Shown: positions 42,637-55,585, counted from the stretch's first letter. The stretch is DNA of 64,000 nt from Microbacterium gallinarum (GCF_014837165.1 NZ_JACSPM010000001.1:91618-155617), one strand, 5' to 3'. Notes: generated by a model not told the origin, from the sequence alone. Numbers and translations are program-made.

Positions 42637-43629
42637 TCAGACCTTGGCGCCCGGGTCCTCCGGCAGCGGGAAGAGGGCGTCGATCGCCGCGATGTCGTCT
42701 GCGGTGGGCGACCACGCGCTGGCGGCGGCGGCGTTGGCGCGCACCTGCTCCGCGCTCGTCGCGCCCGCGATCACGCTCGCGAGCACGGGCTTCGCGAGCA
42801 GCCAGCCGAAGGTCGCTTCGAGCATCGTGATGCCGCGCTCGTCGCACAACGCCTGGAACTGCTCGAGCTCGTCCCACGGCGCGTCCTGCCAGACGTGCTG
42901 ACGCTGCCGCATGATGCGGGTGTCCTCGGGTGCATGGTCTCGCGAGAACTTGCCGGTGAGCAGTCCGTTGTGCAGCGGGAAGTAGGGCAGGAAGCCGAGC
43001 CCGAACCGCTCCGCCGCGGGGATCACCTCGCGCTCCGACGCGCGCGCCAGCAGGCTGTAGTGGTTCTGCGCCGAGACGAACGGGGTGCCCGACCGCTGCG
43101 CCGCGACGTAGTGCGCCTCGGCGATCTGCCAGCCGCTGAGGTTGGAGTGCCCGATGTAGCGGACCTTGCCCTCGCGGACGAGATCGCCCAGCACGTCGAG
43201 CGTCTCATCGATGGGCGTGCCCGGATCGGGGGTGTGCAGCTGGTAGAGGTCGATCCACTCGGTCTGCAGACGGGTGAGGGATGCCTCGACCGCCTGTCGC
43301 ACGTACGACCGTGAGGCCTTCGCCCCGACGACCGGCAGGCCCATGTCGCGGCCCGAATGCCCGAACTTGGTCGCGAGCACCACACGGTCGCGACGACCGC
43401 GCAGGGCCTCGCCCATGAGCGACTCCGACAGTCCCGGGTCCTTGCCGTACATGTCGGCGGTGTCGAGGAACGTGACGCCGGCGTCGATGGCGGCGTCGAG
43501 CACGTCGCGAGTCCCCTCGAGGGTTTCGGTGCGGGTGCCCGCACGGCCGAAGTTGTTGCAGCCGAGGCCGACGGCCGAGACGAGGAGCCCGGAGGCGCCG
43601 ACCCGGCGCAGGGGAACGGGGGATGTCAT
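42637..43629 (-). CDS. Aldo/keto reductase
   Basis: NADPH-dependent reduction of a carbonyl compound. 330 residues, TIM barrel. Catalytic tetrad residues are visible: Asp and Tyr in FLDTADMYGKD (about 54-64), Lys in LATKFGHSG and His in DLYQLHTPD (about 127-135). LEATFGWLLAKPVLASVIAGA near the C terminus is the cofactor-phosphate region. It resembles general YajO/Tas-type reductases; the substrate is not indicated. The ATG at 43629 is 6 nt after TAACGT, with GGAGGG in between. Confidence 0.9.
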   Translation of the reverse strand: MTSPVPLRRVGASGLLVSAVGLGCNNFGRAGTRTETLEGTRDVLDAAIDAGVTFLDTADMYGKDPGLSESLMGEALRGRRDRVVLATKFGHSGRDMGLPVVGAKASRSYVRQAVEASLTRLQTEWIDLYQLHTPDPGTPIDETLDVLGDLVREGKVRYIGHSNLSGWQIAEAHYVAAQRSGTPFVSAQNHYSLLARASEREVIPAAERFGLGFLPYFPLHNGLLTGKFSRDHAPEDTRIMRQRQHVWQDAPWDELEQFQALCDERGITMLEATFGWLLAKPVLASVIAGATSAEQVRANAAAASAWSPTADDIAAIDALFPLPEDPGAKV

Positions 43630-43641
43630 CCCTCCACGTTA
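43630..43641 (-). promoter_or_regulatory. -10 box for the aldo/keto reductase gene
   Basis: TAACGT on the minus strand (plus ACGTTA 43636-43641) with a 6-nt GGAGGG spacer to the ATG; the spacer could also act as a ribosome-binding site if transcription starts earlier. Confidence 0.4.
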
Positions 43642-43704
43642 TCCCGCGAGCCGACGGCGAGCTCCGCACGCCGAACCGCGGAGGGCCGACGGCGCCGAGC
43701 ACGC

Positions 43705-43736
43705 GAAGACCCCCCGCCGGAGGGCGAGGGGTCTTC
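43705..43736 (-). terminator. Hairpin terminator after the DUF5684 gene
   Basis: GAAGACCCC (43705-43713) pairs with GGGGTCTTC (43728-43736), just past the stop at 43745. A bidirectional hairpin with a purine/pyrimidine flank. Confidence 0.7.
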
Positions 43737-43744
43737 GTACTGCG

Positions 43745-44587
43745 CTACGGACGAGGGGCGTCGGGCGCGTCCGGTGCTGCGGGCGGCTCGGACGCCGGCG
43801 GTTCGGTCGCCGGCGGGGGCTCGGTCGCTGCCGGAGGCGCTGCGGGGGGCTCGGCTGCAGGCGGCGCAGCCGCCGGAGGAGCGGCGGGCGCGTCCGGCGC
43901 GGCCGGCGGCGGCGTCACGGGCGGCTGGCCCCCGGCGGGCGGGGGTGCGTACGCGGCCGGGGCCGCAGGCCCGGCAGGCGGCGCGGGCGGTGCCGAATAG
44001 CCCGCGGGCGGCGGCTGGTAGCCGGCCGGCGGCGCGTAGCTGCCGGGAGCGGTCGCCGCGTTGGGCGGGAAGCCGCCGGCGGGGACCTGGTTCGGGATGC
44101 CCGACCACGTCGTGTTGTCGGCGAGGAAGTTGCCCGCCCACGGAGCCGCCGGGATCGCGGTGTTCCAGCGCGACTTGTCGAAGGCGTTGATGCCGAGCCA
44201 CACGATCGAGAGGAAGAAGTAGAGGATGAGCCAGACGGCTTCCTTCTGCAGCTTCAGGCCAACGCGCCACGCGGCGAGAAGGGTGTAGATGAAGGCGGCG
44301 AGACCGAAGAGCTGACCGACCACCGGGATCCAGCTGAGGAACGCGGTGGCGCCCCACAGGATCAGCAGCCACCACGGGTTGAGGTCGCCGAGCTTGACGA
44401 AGATCAGGGTGTTGTACACCGGGACCCATGCGCGCCACTTGCCCTGCACGCCCGCCTTCTCGAAGATCTTCATCAGGAACCACGACGAGATCACGTAGGC
44501 CGCGATCGCGAGGATGAACAGCAGGGGCGCGAGGACCAGCCAGACGGCGATCAGCCCTCCGATCCCGTAGTCGTCGTCGTATGACAT
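43745..44587 (-). CDS. DUF5684-type membrane protein with Pro/Ala-rich tail
   Basis: 280 residues from the ATG at 44587, which has GGAGAGGA upstream. Four membrane helices in the first 140 residues; KIFEKAGVQGKWRAWVPVYN (about 40-59) and DLNPWWLLILW (about 68-78) match the DUF5684 pattern of small actinobacterial membrane proteins related to signal-peptidase-like loci. The last 110 residues are a Pro/Ala/Glu low-complexity tail (repeats such as EPPA, PPAA), presumably disordered. Function unknown. Confidence 0.75.
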   Translation of the reverse strand: MSYDDDYGIGGLIAVWLVLAPLLFILAIAAYVISSWFLMKIFEKAGVQGKWRAWVPVYNTLIFVKLGDLNPWWLLILWGATAFLSWIPVVGQLFGLAAFIYTLLAAWRVGLKLQKEAVWLILYFFLSIVWLGINAFDKSRWNTAIPAAPWAGNFLADNTTWSGIPNQVPAGGFPPNAATAPGSYAPPAGYQPPPAGYSAPPAPPAGPAAPAAYAPPPAGGQPPVTPPPAAPDAPAAPPAAAPPAAEPPAAPPAATEPPPATEPPASEPPAAPDAPDAPRP

Positions 44588-44765
44588 GAACGTCCTCTCC
44601 GGAACGATCGTCGATGCGCACGCACATCGAGCGAGGCGCCTCGCCCCGCGGGACACATGCTAGCGATGCCCATGCGGGCATGTCAGCAGAAACCGGGCGT
44701 TTCGGGGGCTGACCCCCGGCGCGGCTGTCGATAGCCTGACAGGAACAGTCAGCGGAAGGATCACC

Positions 44766-45257
44766 ATGACCGACCCCACTCCCCCCGTTCCGCCCCTCCC
44801 CGAACAGCCTGCCGCAGACGCCGCGCGCTCCGCGGCGACGCCGGGCGAGGCATCCGCTCCCGCTTACGATCCCGCGACCGACCCCGACGACACGGGGGTG
44901 CCGCGGTCACTCGACGACGATGTCGCCGCCGTCGGCCGTGGCTTCTTCGCGGCGCTGTTCGACATCAGCTTCCGCACGTTCATCACGCGCCGCCTCGCGA
45001 GCGTCTTCTACGTCGTGGGCCTCATCGCCATCGCGATCGGCTTCATCGTGTACCTCGTGAACGGGATCGTCGGCGGCACGTCACTGCTGTGGATCAACGT
45101 GGGCGCCGGCGTCACCGCGATCATCGCGACGATCATCATCGTGCCGCTCGTCGCGTTCATCGCGATCATCGCGCTGAGGTTCATCATCGAGGCCGTCGTG
45201 GCGCTCATCGCGATCGCAGAGAACACGGAGCGCACCGCTCAGCACACCCGGCGCTGA
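44766..45257 (+). CDS. DUF4282 membrane protein
   Basis: 163 residues. A Pro/Ala/Asp-rich N terminus (1-55) precedes a DUF4282 domain: GFFAALFDISFRTFITRRLASV (a 22-residue block near 59-80, key residues FFxxLFDxSF) and two membrane helices (about 80-102 and 108-148). Function of the family unknown. A TAGCCT box and GGAAGGA precede the ATG. Divergent from the DUF5684 gene, and both are small membrane proteins, so the two may be co-regulated from the 178-base gap. Confidence 0.82.
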   Translation: MTDPTPPVPPLPEQPAADAARSAATPGEASAPAYDPATDPDDTGVPRSLDDDVAAVGRGFFAALFDISFRTFITRRLASVFYVVGLIAIAIGFIVYLVNGIVGGTSLLWINVGAGVTAIIATIIIVPLVAFIAIIALRFIIEAVVALIAIAENTERTAQHTRR

Positions 45258-45273
45258 CGCTCCTTCGCCCGTC

Positions 45274-45328
45274 GAGCTGCCACTTCTCGCGGCGTGAACG
45301 AAGCGGAAGTCACCGGAGCCGGCAACTC
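45274..45328. terminator. Imperfect hairpin between convergent genes
   Basis: Outer arms GAGCTGCC (45274-45281) and GGCAACTC (45321-45328), inner arms ACTTC and GGAAGT. It lies between the convergent DUF4282 and yaaA genes. Weak, with a bulge. Confidence 0.35.
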
Positions 45329-45342
45329 GGCGGCGGGCGGGC

Positions 45343-46092
45343 TCAGGCGAACAGCTCGAGCTCTCCGGGCTTTCCGGCGCGCACGCGCAGGCCCGCGGCA
45401 TCCGCCCAGCTCACGAATCCCGCGAGCGAGTTCACACGTGGCCGGTCCTCGGCGAGGCGACGCACGAGCGCGCCCTTCGCGTGCTTGTTGAAGTGGTTGA
45501 GGGCGCGCACGGCGCCTCCCTCGGACTCCGACACGACCCGCACGTACGCCGAGGGCACCGACGTCGGGACCGGCCCCAGTGCGACATACGCCTCGGAGCG
45601 CAGGTCGAGTACGAACCGAGGCCGCTCCTCGGCCAGCGCCGCGGTGACGGCATCCGCCCACACCTTCTTCAGGGACGCGAGGCCCGGCAGCGACGCCGAC
45701 GCACCGAGTCGGTAGGACGGGATCGCATCGAGGGCGCCCACAGGTCCGAACGGGGCCGAGTGCACGCGGACGTGCGCGCCCAGCCAACGGCGGGAGACCG
45801 CGGGAAGGGATGCCGCGTCCAGCGCGTCGAAGAGGACACCGGTGTACCGATCCACCGCAGGCATGGTCGGCGCCTCGTGCAGCGCCGCGTTCACCGCGAC
45901 CTCGCCGAGCTGGGTGCGGCCGAGCTTCAGCACCCTCGCGGCTTCCGCTTCGTCAGCCGAGAGCGCGACGAGCGCGTCGACGACGGCGACGCGCTGGGGC
46001 GCGAGGGCCGGCATCGCGAGGCCGCCGACGTCGAGCGGGCGGCCGCGGCCCCCCGGCCGCTTCGTCTCGGAGGGAGGAAGGAGGATCAGCAT
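45343..46092 (-). CDS. yaaA: YaaA-family (DUF328) peroxide stress protein
   Basis: E. coli YaaA binds DNA and lowers free iron during peroxide stress. 249 residues, normal length. The N-terminal MLILLPPSETKRPGG (1-15) and the C-terminal HFNKHAKGALVR (about 200-211) are the most conserved stretches of the family. The gene stands alone on the minus strand behind the atp operon terminator. The DNA-binding role is transferred from E. coli and unproven here. Confidence 0.9.
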   Translation of the reverse strand: MLILLPPSETKRPGGRGRPLDVGGLAMPALAPQRVAVVDALVALSADEAEAARVLKLGRTQLGEVAVNAALHEAPTMPAVDRYTGVLFDALDAASLPAVSRRWLGAHVRVHSAPFGPVGALDAIPSYRLGASASLPGLASLKKVWADAVTAALAEERPRFVLDLRSEAYVALGPVPTSVPSAYVRVVSESEGGAVRALNHFNKHAKGALVRRLAEDRPRVNSLAGFVSWADAAGLRVRAGKPGELELFA

Positions 46093-46121
46093 GGGTCCCG
46101 TGATGTCGTCGTGGCAGAGAC

Positions 46122-46157
46122 GAAACGCCCCGAGTCCGCGTCGGACTGGGGCGTTCC
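46122..46157 (-). terminator. Terminator of the ATP synthase operon
   Basis: AACGCCCCGAGTCCG (46124-46138) pairs with CGGACTGGGGCGTT (46142-46155) around a CGT loop, one mismatch; it lies 13 bases past the atpC stop on the minus strand. Confidence 0.8.
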
Positions 46158-46170
46158 GGTCTGAGGTTCG

Positions 46171-46431
46171 TCAGGCGATGAGCGCCGCGTTGCCGGCGAC
46201 GATCGTCAGGTTGTCGCCCTCCATGGAGAGGAAGCCGTCCTGCGCGTTCGCGACGATCTTGGTGCCCGAGGTCTGGGTGATGCGCACCTGACCCTCGGCC
46301 AGGATCGCCAGCACCGGCTCGTGACCCGACATGAAGCCGATCTCACCCTCGACGGTCTTGGCGACGACGAGCGACGCCGCTCCCGACCAGACCTCCGCAT
46401 CGGCGGAGACGAGACTCACGTTGAGCGGCAT
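46171..46431 (-). CDS. atpC: ATP synthase F1 epsilon subunit, short form
   Basis: Part of the rotor stalk; the beta-sandwich domain binds gamma and the c-ring. Only 86 residues: the N-terminal beta domain (VSLVSADAEVWSGAASLVVAKT at the start, EGEIGFMSGHEPVLAIL about 28-44) is complete, but the C-terminal two-helix domain, which in many bacteria inhibits ATP hydrolysis, is absent. The stop is followed by the operon terminator, so this is the natural end. Two bases separate it from atpD. Confidence 0.95.
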   Translation of the reverse strand: MPLNVSLVSADAEVWSGAASLVVAKTVEGEIGFMSGHEPVLAILAEGQVRITQTSGTKIVANAQDGFLSMEGDNLTIVAGNAALIA

Positions 46432-46433
46432 GA

Positions 46434-48801
<2,368 letters not shown>

Positions 48802-48821
48802 TGTCTCTGTCCGGTGTCGCC

Positions 48822-50462
48822 TTAGCGGCGGCCCTTGACGATCTTCTCCTGGTTCACGTCTTCGGCCTCTGCCGCCGCGACCTCTTCATGGCCGGGCTTC
48901 GAGATCGTCTGGCCCTTGCCGGCCTGGAACTCGAGGATGAACTCGTCGGTCTTCTTGCCGAGCTCGGCGACGGTGTCGTCATCGAGGACGTTCGTGTCGC
49001 GGAGCGTGTCGAGGATCGTCGTGTTGCGACGCAGGTAGTCCAGCAGTTCGCGCTCGAACGACAGCACGTCCTCGACCTCGATCGAGTCGAGCTTGCCGTT
49101 GGTGCCGGCCCAGATCGAGACGACCTGCTCCTCCACCGGGTACGGCGAGTACTGCGGCTGCTTGAGCAGCTCAGTGAGGCGCGCGCCACGGGCCAGCTGG
49201 CGGCGGGACGCGGCATCCAGGTCGCTCGCGAACATCGCGAACGCCTCGAGCGAGCGATACTGGGCCAGCTCGAGCTTGAGCGTGCCGGAGACCTTCTTGA
49301 TCGACTTGACCTGCGCGTCACCGCCGACTCGCGAGACCGAGATGCCGACGTCGACGGCGGGACGCTGGTTGGCGTTGAAGAGGTCGGACTGGAGGAAGAT
49401 CTGGCCGTCGGTGATCGAGATCACGTTGGTCGGGATGTAGGCCGACACGTCGTTGGCCTTCGTCTCGATGATCGGCAGACCGGTCATCGAGCCTGCGCCG
49501 AGCTCGTCCGAGAGCTTCGCGCAGCGCTCGAGCAGACGCGAGTGCAGGTAGAAGACGTCACCGGGGTACGCCTCGCGGCCCGGCGGGCGGCGGAGCAGCA
49601 GCGACACGGCGCGGTAGGCCTCGGCCTGCTTCGTCAGGTCGTCGAAGATGATGAGGACGTGCTTGCCGTCGTACATCCAGTGCTGGCCGATGGCCGAGCC
49701 GGTGTACGGAGCGAGGTACTTGAAGCCGGCCGGGTCGGACGCGGGCGCCGCGACGATGGTCGTGTACTCCATGGCGCCGGCGTCCTCGAGCGCGCCCTTG
49801 ACGGCGGCGATCGTGGAGCCCTTCTGGCCGATGGCGACGTAGATGCAGCGGACCTGCTTGTTGGCGTCGCCGGACTCCCAGTTGGCCTTCTGGTTGATGA
49901 TCGTGTCGATCGCGATCGCCGTCTTGCCGGTCTGGCGGTCGCCGATGATCAGCTGACGCTGGCCGCGGCCGACGGGGATCATCGCGTCGATGGCCTTGAT
50001 GCCGGTCTGGAGCGGCTCGTGCACCGACTTGCGCTGCATGACGCCGGGCGCCTGCAGCTCGAGCGCACGGCGGCCCTCGATGTTGGCGATCTCGCCGAGT
50101 CCGTCGATCGGGTTGCCGAGCGGGTCGACCACGCGGCCGAGGTAGCCCTCGCCGACCGGAACCGACAGGACCTCGCCGGTGCGCGTGACGGGCTGGCCCG
50201 CCTCGACGCCCGAGAACTCGCCGAGGACGACGACACCGATCTCGTGCTCGTCGAGGTTCTGCGCGAGGCCGAGCGTGCCGTCCTCGAACGTGACGAGCTC
50301 GTTCGCCATGACGCCGGGGAGTCCCTCGACATGAGCGATGCCGTCGGCGGCGTCGATGACGGTGCCGACCTCGGTCGCCGCTGCCCCGGTGGGCTCGTAG
50401 GCGGCGACGAAATCCTTCAGCGCGTCACGGATGACGTCGGGGCTGATTGACAGTTCTGCCAT
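48822..50462 (-). CDS. atpA: ATP synthase F1 alpha subunit
   Basis: Non-catalytic nucleotide-binding subunit. 546 residues. Walker [15 protein letters not shown] (about 172-185), the SR region [18 protein letters not shown] (about 352-370), and [22 protein letters not shown]. The C terminus is extended by about 30 Glu/Ala/Gln-rich residues, as common in actinobacteria. Confidence 0.98.
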   Translation of the reverse strand: MAELSISPDVIRDALKDFVAAYEPTGAAATEVGTVIDAADGIAHVEGLPGVMANELVTFEDGTLGLAQNLDEHEIGVVVLGEFSGVEAGQPVTRTGEVLSVPVGEGYLGRVVDPLGNPIDGLGEIANIEGRRALELQAPGVMQRKSVHEPLQTGIKAIDAMIPVGRGQRQLIIGDRQTGKTAIAIDTIINQKANWESGDANKQVRCIYVAIGQKGSTIAAVKGALEDAGAMEYTTIVAAPASDPAGFKYLAPYTGSAIGQHWMYDGKHVLIIFDDLTKQAEAYRAVSLLLRRPPGREAYPGDVFYLHSRLLERCAKLSDELGAGSMTGLPIIETKANDVSAYIPTNVISITDGQIFLQSDLFNANQRPAVDVGISVSRVGGDAQVKSIKKVSGTLKLELAQYRSLEAFAMFASDLDAASRRQLARGARLTELLKQPQYSPYPVEEQVVSIWAGTNGKLDSIEVEDVLSFERELLDYLRRNTTILDTLRDTNVLDDDTVAELGKKTDEFILEFQAGKGQTISKPGHEEVAAAEAEDVNQEKIVKGRR

Positions 50463-50537
50463 GGTCTTCCCTTTGTTCCAAATTCTGTGTGTGGGGGTCG
50501 TGCCCCCGAGATCTCCGCCTGCGGCGGGAAGTCTGTG

Positions 50538-51329
50538 CTAGCCGGCCAGCCTCTGACGGAGATCCGCCAGCCGGGCCGACACGCTGGCGTCGATGACGTC
50601 GTCGGCGATCTGCACGCGCAGCCCGCCCACCACGGTCGGGTCGACCACGGTGTTGATGGACACCCGCGTGCCGTAGCGCTTCGAGAGCGTGTCGGCGAGG
50701 CGGTCGGCCTGTGCGGCGCTGAGCGGCGACGCGGCGAAGACCGTCGCGACCTTCCGGCCGCGCTGGTCGGCGACGAGGCGGGTGGCCCGCGACAGCAGCT
50801 GACGAACGCGACGCTCGCGCGGCTGCTGGACGAGGGATGCCGCGATCAGCGTCGTCGCGCGGCTCGCGCGTCCCGCGAGCAGCGTGTCGATGAGCGTTCC
50901 CTTGGCCGAGGCATCCCCGAGACGACTGCCCAGGGCGAGCTCGAGCTCGGGGTTCTCGGCGACCGTGCGGGAGACGCGGAAGAGCTCGTCCTCGACGTCG
51001 GCCGACGGCTCGGCGACCGCCGCAGCGCGGATGGCGAGCTCCTCGATGCCGTCGACCAGGTCGGACGCCGACGACCAGCGCTGCGCCACGACGACCGTCA
51101 GCAACGAGACCGTCGCGGGCGACACGGCCCGTCCGAACACGTCGGTGACGACCTTGGTGCGTGCCTCGGCCGAAGCGGCGGAGTCGGCGAGCGCGCCGCT
51201 CAGCTGCGACGAGTCGCCCACGGCGCGCGCCGCGGCGAACAGCTCGCCGGCCACGTCGAGGTCGACGCCCGACGTGGCGTCGAGCGCCTTCGTCGTCGCC
51301 GCGAGGGCCTGAGTGGTCGCGCTGCCCAT
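50538..51329 (-). CDS. atpH: ATP synthase F1 delta subunit
   Basis: Peripheral stator subunit that links alpha to the b stalk. 263 residues, longer than the ~180-residue E. coli delta but usual for actinobacteria, the extra part being N-terminal (about 1-85). The C-terminal VVDPTVVGGLRVQIADDVIDASVSARL region (about 230-257, key residues VGG and D-V-I-D-S) is the family signature. The ATG overlaps the atpF stop by one base. Confidence 0.95.
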   Translation of the reverse strand: MGSATTQALAATTKALDATSGVDLDVAGELFAAARAVGDSSQLSGALADSAASAEARTKVVTDVFGRAVSPATVSLLTVVVAQRWSSASDLVDGIEELAIRAAAVAEPSADVEDELFRVSRTVAENPELELALGSRLGDASAKGTLIDTLLAGRASRATTLIAASLVQQPRERRVRQLLSRATRLVADQRGRKVATVFAASPLSAAQADRLADTLSKRYGTRVSINTVVDPTVVGGLRVQIADDVIDASVSARLADLRQRLAG

Positions 51330-51889
51330 TACTTCGACGCCTTCTCTGCCTCGGATGCCTCGAGCTCGGCCAGGAAGCGGTCGACGACGGCCTGAGCCTT
51401 CGCGTCGTCGGACAGCGTCTCGCCGATCACGCCGCCGGCGAGGTCGAGGGCGAGCGTGCCCACCTCGCTGCGCAGCGACACGAGGGCCGTCTGGCGCTCG
51501 GCTTCGATCTGCGAGTGCGCGGTCGCGGTCAGACGCGCGGCCTCTGCGGAAGCGGTGTCCTTCGCCTCGGCGACGATCTTCTTGCCGTCCTCACGGGCGG
51601 CGTCGCGGATCTCACCGGCCTCCTTGCGCGCGTCGGCGAGCTGGGCGGTGTACTCCTCGAGTGCCGCCTCGGCCTTGCGCTGGGCCTCGTCGGCCTTGGC
51701 GATGTTCCCCTCGATCGCGGCGGAACGCTCGTCGAGCAGCTTCTTCATCTTCGGAAGGGCGACCTTCCAGAAGACGAGAAGAATGACGATGAAGCACACC
51801 GACGACCAGATGATGTCGTACCACGCGGGAATGAGCGGGTTGGGTGCAGCACCCTCCTCCGCGGCGTACGCGACAAGAGCGTTCAGCAT
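51329..51889 (-). CDS. atpF: ATP synthase Fo subunit b
   Basis: Stator stalk. 186 residues: one membrane helix (about 27-48, after LIPAWYDIIWSSV) and a long coiled-coil (about 50-165) rich in Ala, Glu and Lys. The stop codon TAA overlaps the atpH ATG. Normal length. Confidence 0.95.
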   Translation of the reverse strand: MLNALVAYAAEEGAAPNPLIPAWYDIIWSSVCFIVILLVFWKVALPKMKKLLDERSAAIEGNIAKADEAQRKAEAALEEYTAQLADARKEAGEIRDAAREDGKKIVAEAKDTASAEAARLTATAHSQIEAERQTALVSLRSEVGTLALDLAGGVIGETLSDDAKAQAVVDRFLAELEASEAEKASK

Positions 51890-51917
51890 CCTGTCTCCTT
51901 AGGTCGAGAGTTGGCGA

Positions 51918-53082
<1,165 letters not shown>

Positions 53083-53121
53083 ATGCTCGCTAGGCGAGCA
53101 GGCGGGCGCAGGAAGAGCCTA

Positions 53122-53649
53122 TCAAACTTGAGAGGGGCCTGAATCCGCCCCGGGGCGCCCGCGCCCTCCCTCCTGGGTGTCATCGCGACGGTCTCCGGCG
53201 TCGGGATCGCTCGGCAGCGTGACGTCGCTCACGTGGGGCACCCGCATCCGGAGCAGCACGACGACGTCGACCATGAGCGAGGCGAGCACGCCCACGACGA
53301 CGGCCAGGAAGAAGACCATCGGCTCGATCCACGGCTGACCCCGCAGCACCAGGAGCAGCACGATGAACACGATGAACTTCAGGATCCAGCCGCCGAGCAC
53401 GATGCCGAAGAACAGCGGCACGTAGAGGGGGTCGCCGTACCACCGGTTGGCGATCAGGATGCTGGCGACGGTGATGAGGAGGAAGGCGGCCGCGACGAGC
53501 ACGCCGACGAGCGCGCTCCACAGCCCGTTCGTGCCGGCGACGAGGAACCCGATGAGGCCGCCGAGCACCGCCAGCGCGCCGGTGACGACGCCGCCCCATA
53601 CCAGGACGGTGCGCAGGATCGGCGTGCTCGAGATGGGGTTGGTGGTCAT
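53122..53649 (-). CDS. AtpI-position membrane protein
   Basis: 175 residues from the ATG at 53649. Four membrane helices (about 14-36, 39-64, 76-98 and 103-128) and a charged C-terminal tail of about 40 residues. It occupies the place of atpI/Rv1303 upstream of atpB; such proteins assist assembly of the c-ring in other bacteria. Its ATG overlaps the wecA stop (ATGA), tying the atp operon to the upstream cell-wall gene. Confidence 0.8.
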   Translation of the reverse strand: MTTNPISSTPILRTVLVWGGVVTGALAVLGGLIGFLVAGTNGLWSALVGVLVAAAFLLITVASILIANRWYGDPLYVPLFFGIVLGGWILKFIVFIVLLLVLRGQPWIEPMVFFLAVVVGVLASLMVDVVVLLRMRVPHVSDVTLPSDPDAGDRRDDTQEGGRGRPGADSGPSQV

Positions 53650-54809
53650 GCGGCGTCCTCCAGGACGGTGTCGGGAGCCGGCACGGGCCGGCGGGAAGGC
53701 AGCAGGGTCACCACGAGGCACGCGACGACCCCGATGAGCCCGAACGCCACGCCGAGGAGGTAGTCCCCCGGCCAGCCCTCGGACGTGCCGATGTACATGA
53801 GCAGGACCGACAGGCTGACGATCGTGGTCCAGGCGTAGAAGATGAGCACCGCACCGAGGTCGGAGTGCCCCATGTCGAGCATCCGGTGATGCAGGTGCTT
53901 GCGGTCGGGCGAGAAGGGCGACTTGCCCTTGCTCATCCGCCGGATGATCGCCAGGCCGAAGTCGAGCAGCGGCAGGAGGACGATCACCACCGGCAGCAGG
54001 ATCGGGATGAACGCACCGAGCAGCTGCGAGCGGCCGAACTCGTCGTTGTCGCCGACCATGGCCGGCGTGATGCTGCCGGTGACGGCGATCGCCGAGCAGG
54101 CCATCAGGAGGCCGAGCATCAGCGCGCCGGAGTCTCCCATGAAGAGCTTCGCCGGCCGCCAGTTGAGCGGCAGGAACCCGACGCACACGCCGATCAGCAC
54201 CGCGGCGATGAACGACGCGAGGTTGAAGTAACTGCTCTGGCCGGTGTCGCGCACCAGCATGTAGGAGTACGCGAAGAACACCCCGTTGGCGATGAGGCAC
54301 ACGCCCGCGACCAGCCCGTCGAGGCCGTCGATGAAGTTGACGGCGTTCATGACGACGACGATCGAGAACACCGTGAGCGTGAAGCTGACCCAGCTCGAGC
54401 CGACCGCCTGCCCGCCGATGGGCAGCGAGTAGATCTGCAGGTCGCCGAACCACGTGATGATGCCGGCGGCGAGGAACTGCGCGCCGAGCTTGATCATCCA
54501 GTCGAGGTCCCACAGGTCGTCCGCGACGCCCACGACCACGATCAGGAACGTCGCCCCGAGGATCGCCCACACCTGCGCAGGCTCGTTCCACACGATGGCG
54601 AAGAACGGATGCTGCGACGAGACCAGGAACGCGGCGACGACGCCCAGGAACATCGCGATGCCGCCGAGGCGCGGGGTGGGCGTCTTGTGGACGTCGCGCT
54701 CGCGGATCCCCGGATACAGCTTGTACTTCAGCCCGAGTCGCCAGACCGTCCACGACAGCGCGAAGGTGACCGCCGCGGTGAAGAGGATGGTGAAGACGTA
54801 CTGCTTCAC
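53646..54809 (-). CDS. wecA: WecA-type polyprenyl-phosphate GlcNAc-1-phosphate transferase
   Basis: Transfers a sugar-1-phosphate (likely GlcNAc-1-P) from UDP-sugar to undecaprenyl or decaprenyl phosphate, starting teichoic acid or arabinogalactan-like polymers. 387 residues, about 11 helices. MraY/WecA family motifs: VGVADDLWDLDWM (Asp-Asp, about 92-104), NFIDGLDGLVAG (about 155-166), GDSGALMLG (about 207-215) and the cytoplasmic RKHLHHRMLDMGHS (about 300-313). GTG start overlapping the tsaC stop. The same position in Mycobacterium holds wecA (Rv1302). Confidence 0.92.
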   Translation of the reverse strand: MKQYVFTILFTAAVTFALSWTVWRLGLKYKLYPGIRERDVHKTPTPRLGGIAMFLGVVAAFLVSSQHPFFAIVWNEPAQVWAILGATFLIVVVGVADDLWDLDWMIKLGAQFLAAGIITWFGDLQIYSLPIGGQAVGSSWVSFTLTVFSIVVVMNAVNFIDGLDGLVAGVCLIANGVFFAYSYMLVRDTGQSSYFNLASFIAAVLIGVCVGFLPLNWRPAKLFMGDSGALMLGLLMACSAIAVTGSITPAMVGDNDEFGRSQLLGAFIPILLPVVIVLLPLLDFGLAIIRRMSKGKSPFSPDRKHLHHRMLDMGHSDLGAVLIFYAWTTIVSLSVLLMYIGTSEGWPGDYLLGVAFGLIGVVACLVVTLLPSRRPVPAPDTVLEDAA

Positions 54810-55585
54810 GGCCCGCCCGGCTCGTCGGGGTTCGGCGCGGACTCGGGCCCGTCGGCCTCGTCTGCCTCGGGGTCGACTGCCTCGGGCTCGGGCAGGTCCG
54901 TCTCGGCCTCGTCTGCCTCGGGGTCGGGTTCGAGCAGGTCGCCGAGCACCGAGCGCAGCTGCTCACGGCTCACGGCGCCCTCACGCAGCACCCGCACGAG
55001 CGGCTCGGCCTGGCCGACGAGGCTGGTGGCGTCGATGATCGTCGACGAGATCCCCGTCGTGGACGGACCGTCGCTGAGGTACACCGCGACGCTGTCGCCC
55101 AGCATCCCCTCCGAGTCCTCCGCCGTGATGCCGGCCGCCTTGCCGGTCCGATTCGCGCTCGAGACCGCGAGCGGGCCCGTCTCCTCGAGCAGCTCGAGGG
55201 CGATGCGGTGCGCGGGCATGCGCACGGCGACGGTTCCCCGCGTCTCGCCGAGGTCCCAGGAGAGGGACGGCTGGGCGGGGAGCACGATCGTGAGTCCGCC
55301 GGGCCAGAACTCCTCGACGAGGCGCTCGATCTGCTCGGGAACCTCGGCGACGAGGGCTCGCAGCGTCGCAGTGCCGGCCACCAGAACGGGCGGCGGCATC
55401 TGCCGGGTGCGCCCCTTGGCGTCGAGCAGCTTCTGCACGGCCTTCGCGCTGAAGGCGTCGGCGGCCACGCCGTAGACGGTGTCGGTGGGGATGACGACCA
55501 GGTCGGCGCGGCCGATGGCCTGGCGCGCCTGACGCATGCCGGAAAGGAGCTGTGCCTCATCGCGGCAATCGAAGATGGGGGACAT
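54806..55585 (-). CDS. tsaC: L-threonylcarbamoyladenylate synthase
   Basis: Makes threonylcarbamoyl-AMP from Thr, bicarbonate and ATP for tRNA t6A37 modification. 259 residues from the ATG at 55585 (a GTG 9 bases upstream is an alternative; a TAGACT box lies just before it). YrdC/Sua5 core about 1-205 with VIPTDTVYGVAADA (about 31-44) and AKGRTRQMPPPVLVAG (about 57-72), then an acidic tail of about 45 residues with repeated EADEA/PEADEADGPE patterns. Overlaps wecA by 4 bases. Confidence 0.93.
   Translation of the reverse strand: MSPIFDCRDEAQLLSGMRQARQAIGRADLVVIPTDTVYGVAADAFSAKAVQKLLDAKGRTRQMPPPVLVAGTATLRALVAEVPEQIERLVEEFWPGGLTIVLPAQPSLSWDLGETRGTVAVRMPAHRIALELLEETGPLAVSSANRTGKAAGITAEDSEGMLGDSVAVYLSDGPSTTGISSTIIDATSLVGQAEPLVRVLREGAVSREQLRSVLGDLLEPDPEADEAETDLPEPEAVDPEADEADGPESAPNPDEPGGP

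Noticed and set aside
53122..54966. AtpI-like frame extended upstream through wecA (614 codons)
   Set aside because: The upstream part is an out-of-frame reading of wecA; the ATG at 53649 gives a normal four-helix protein.
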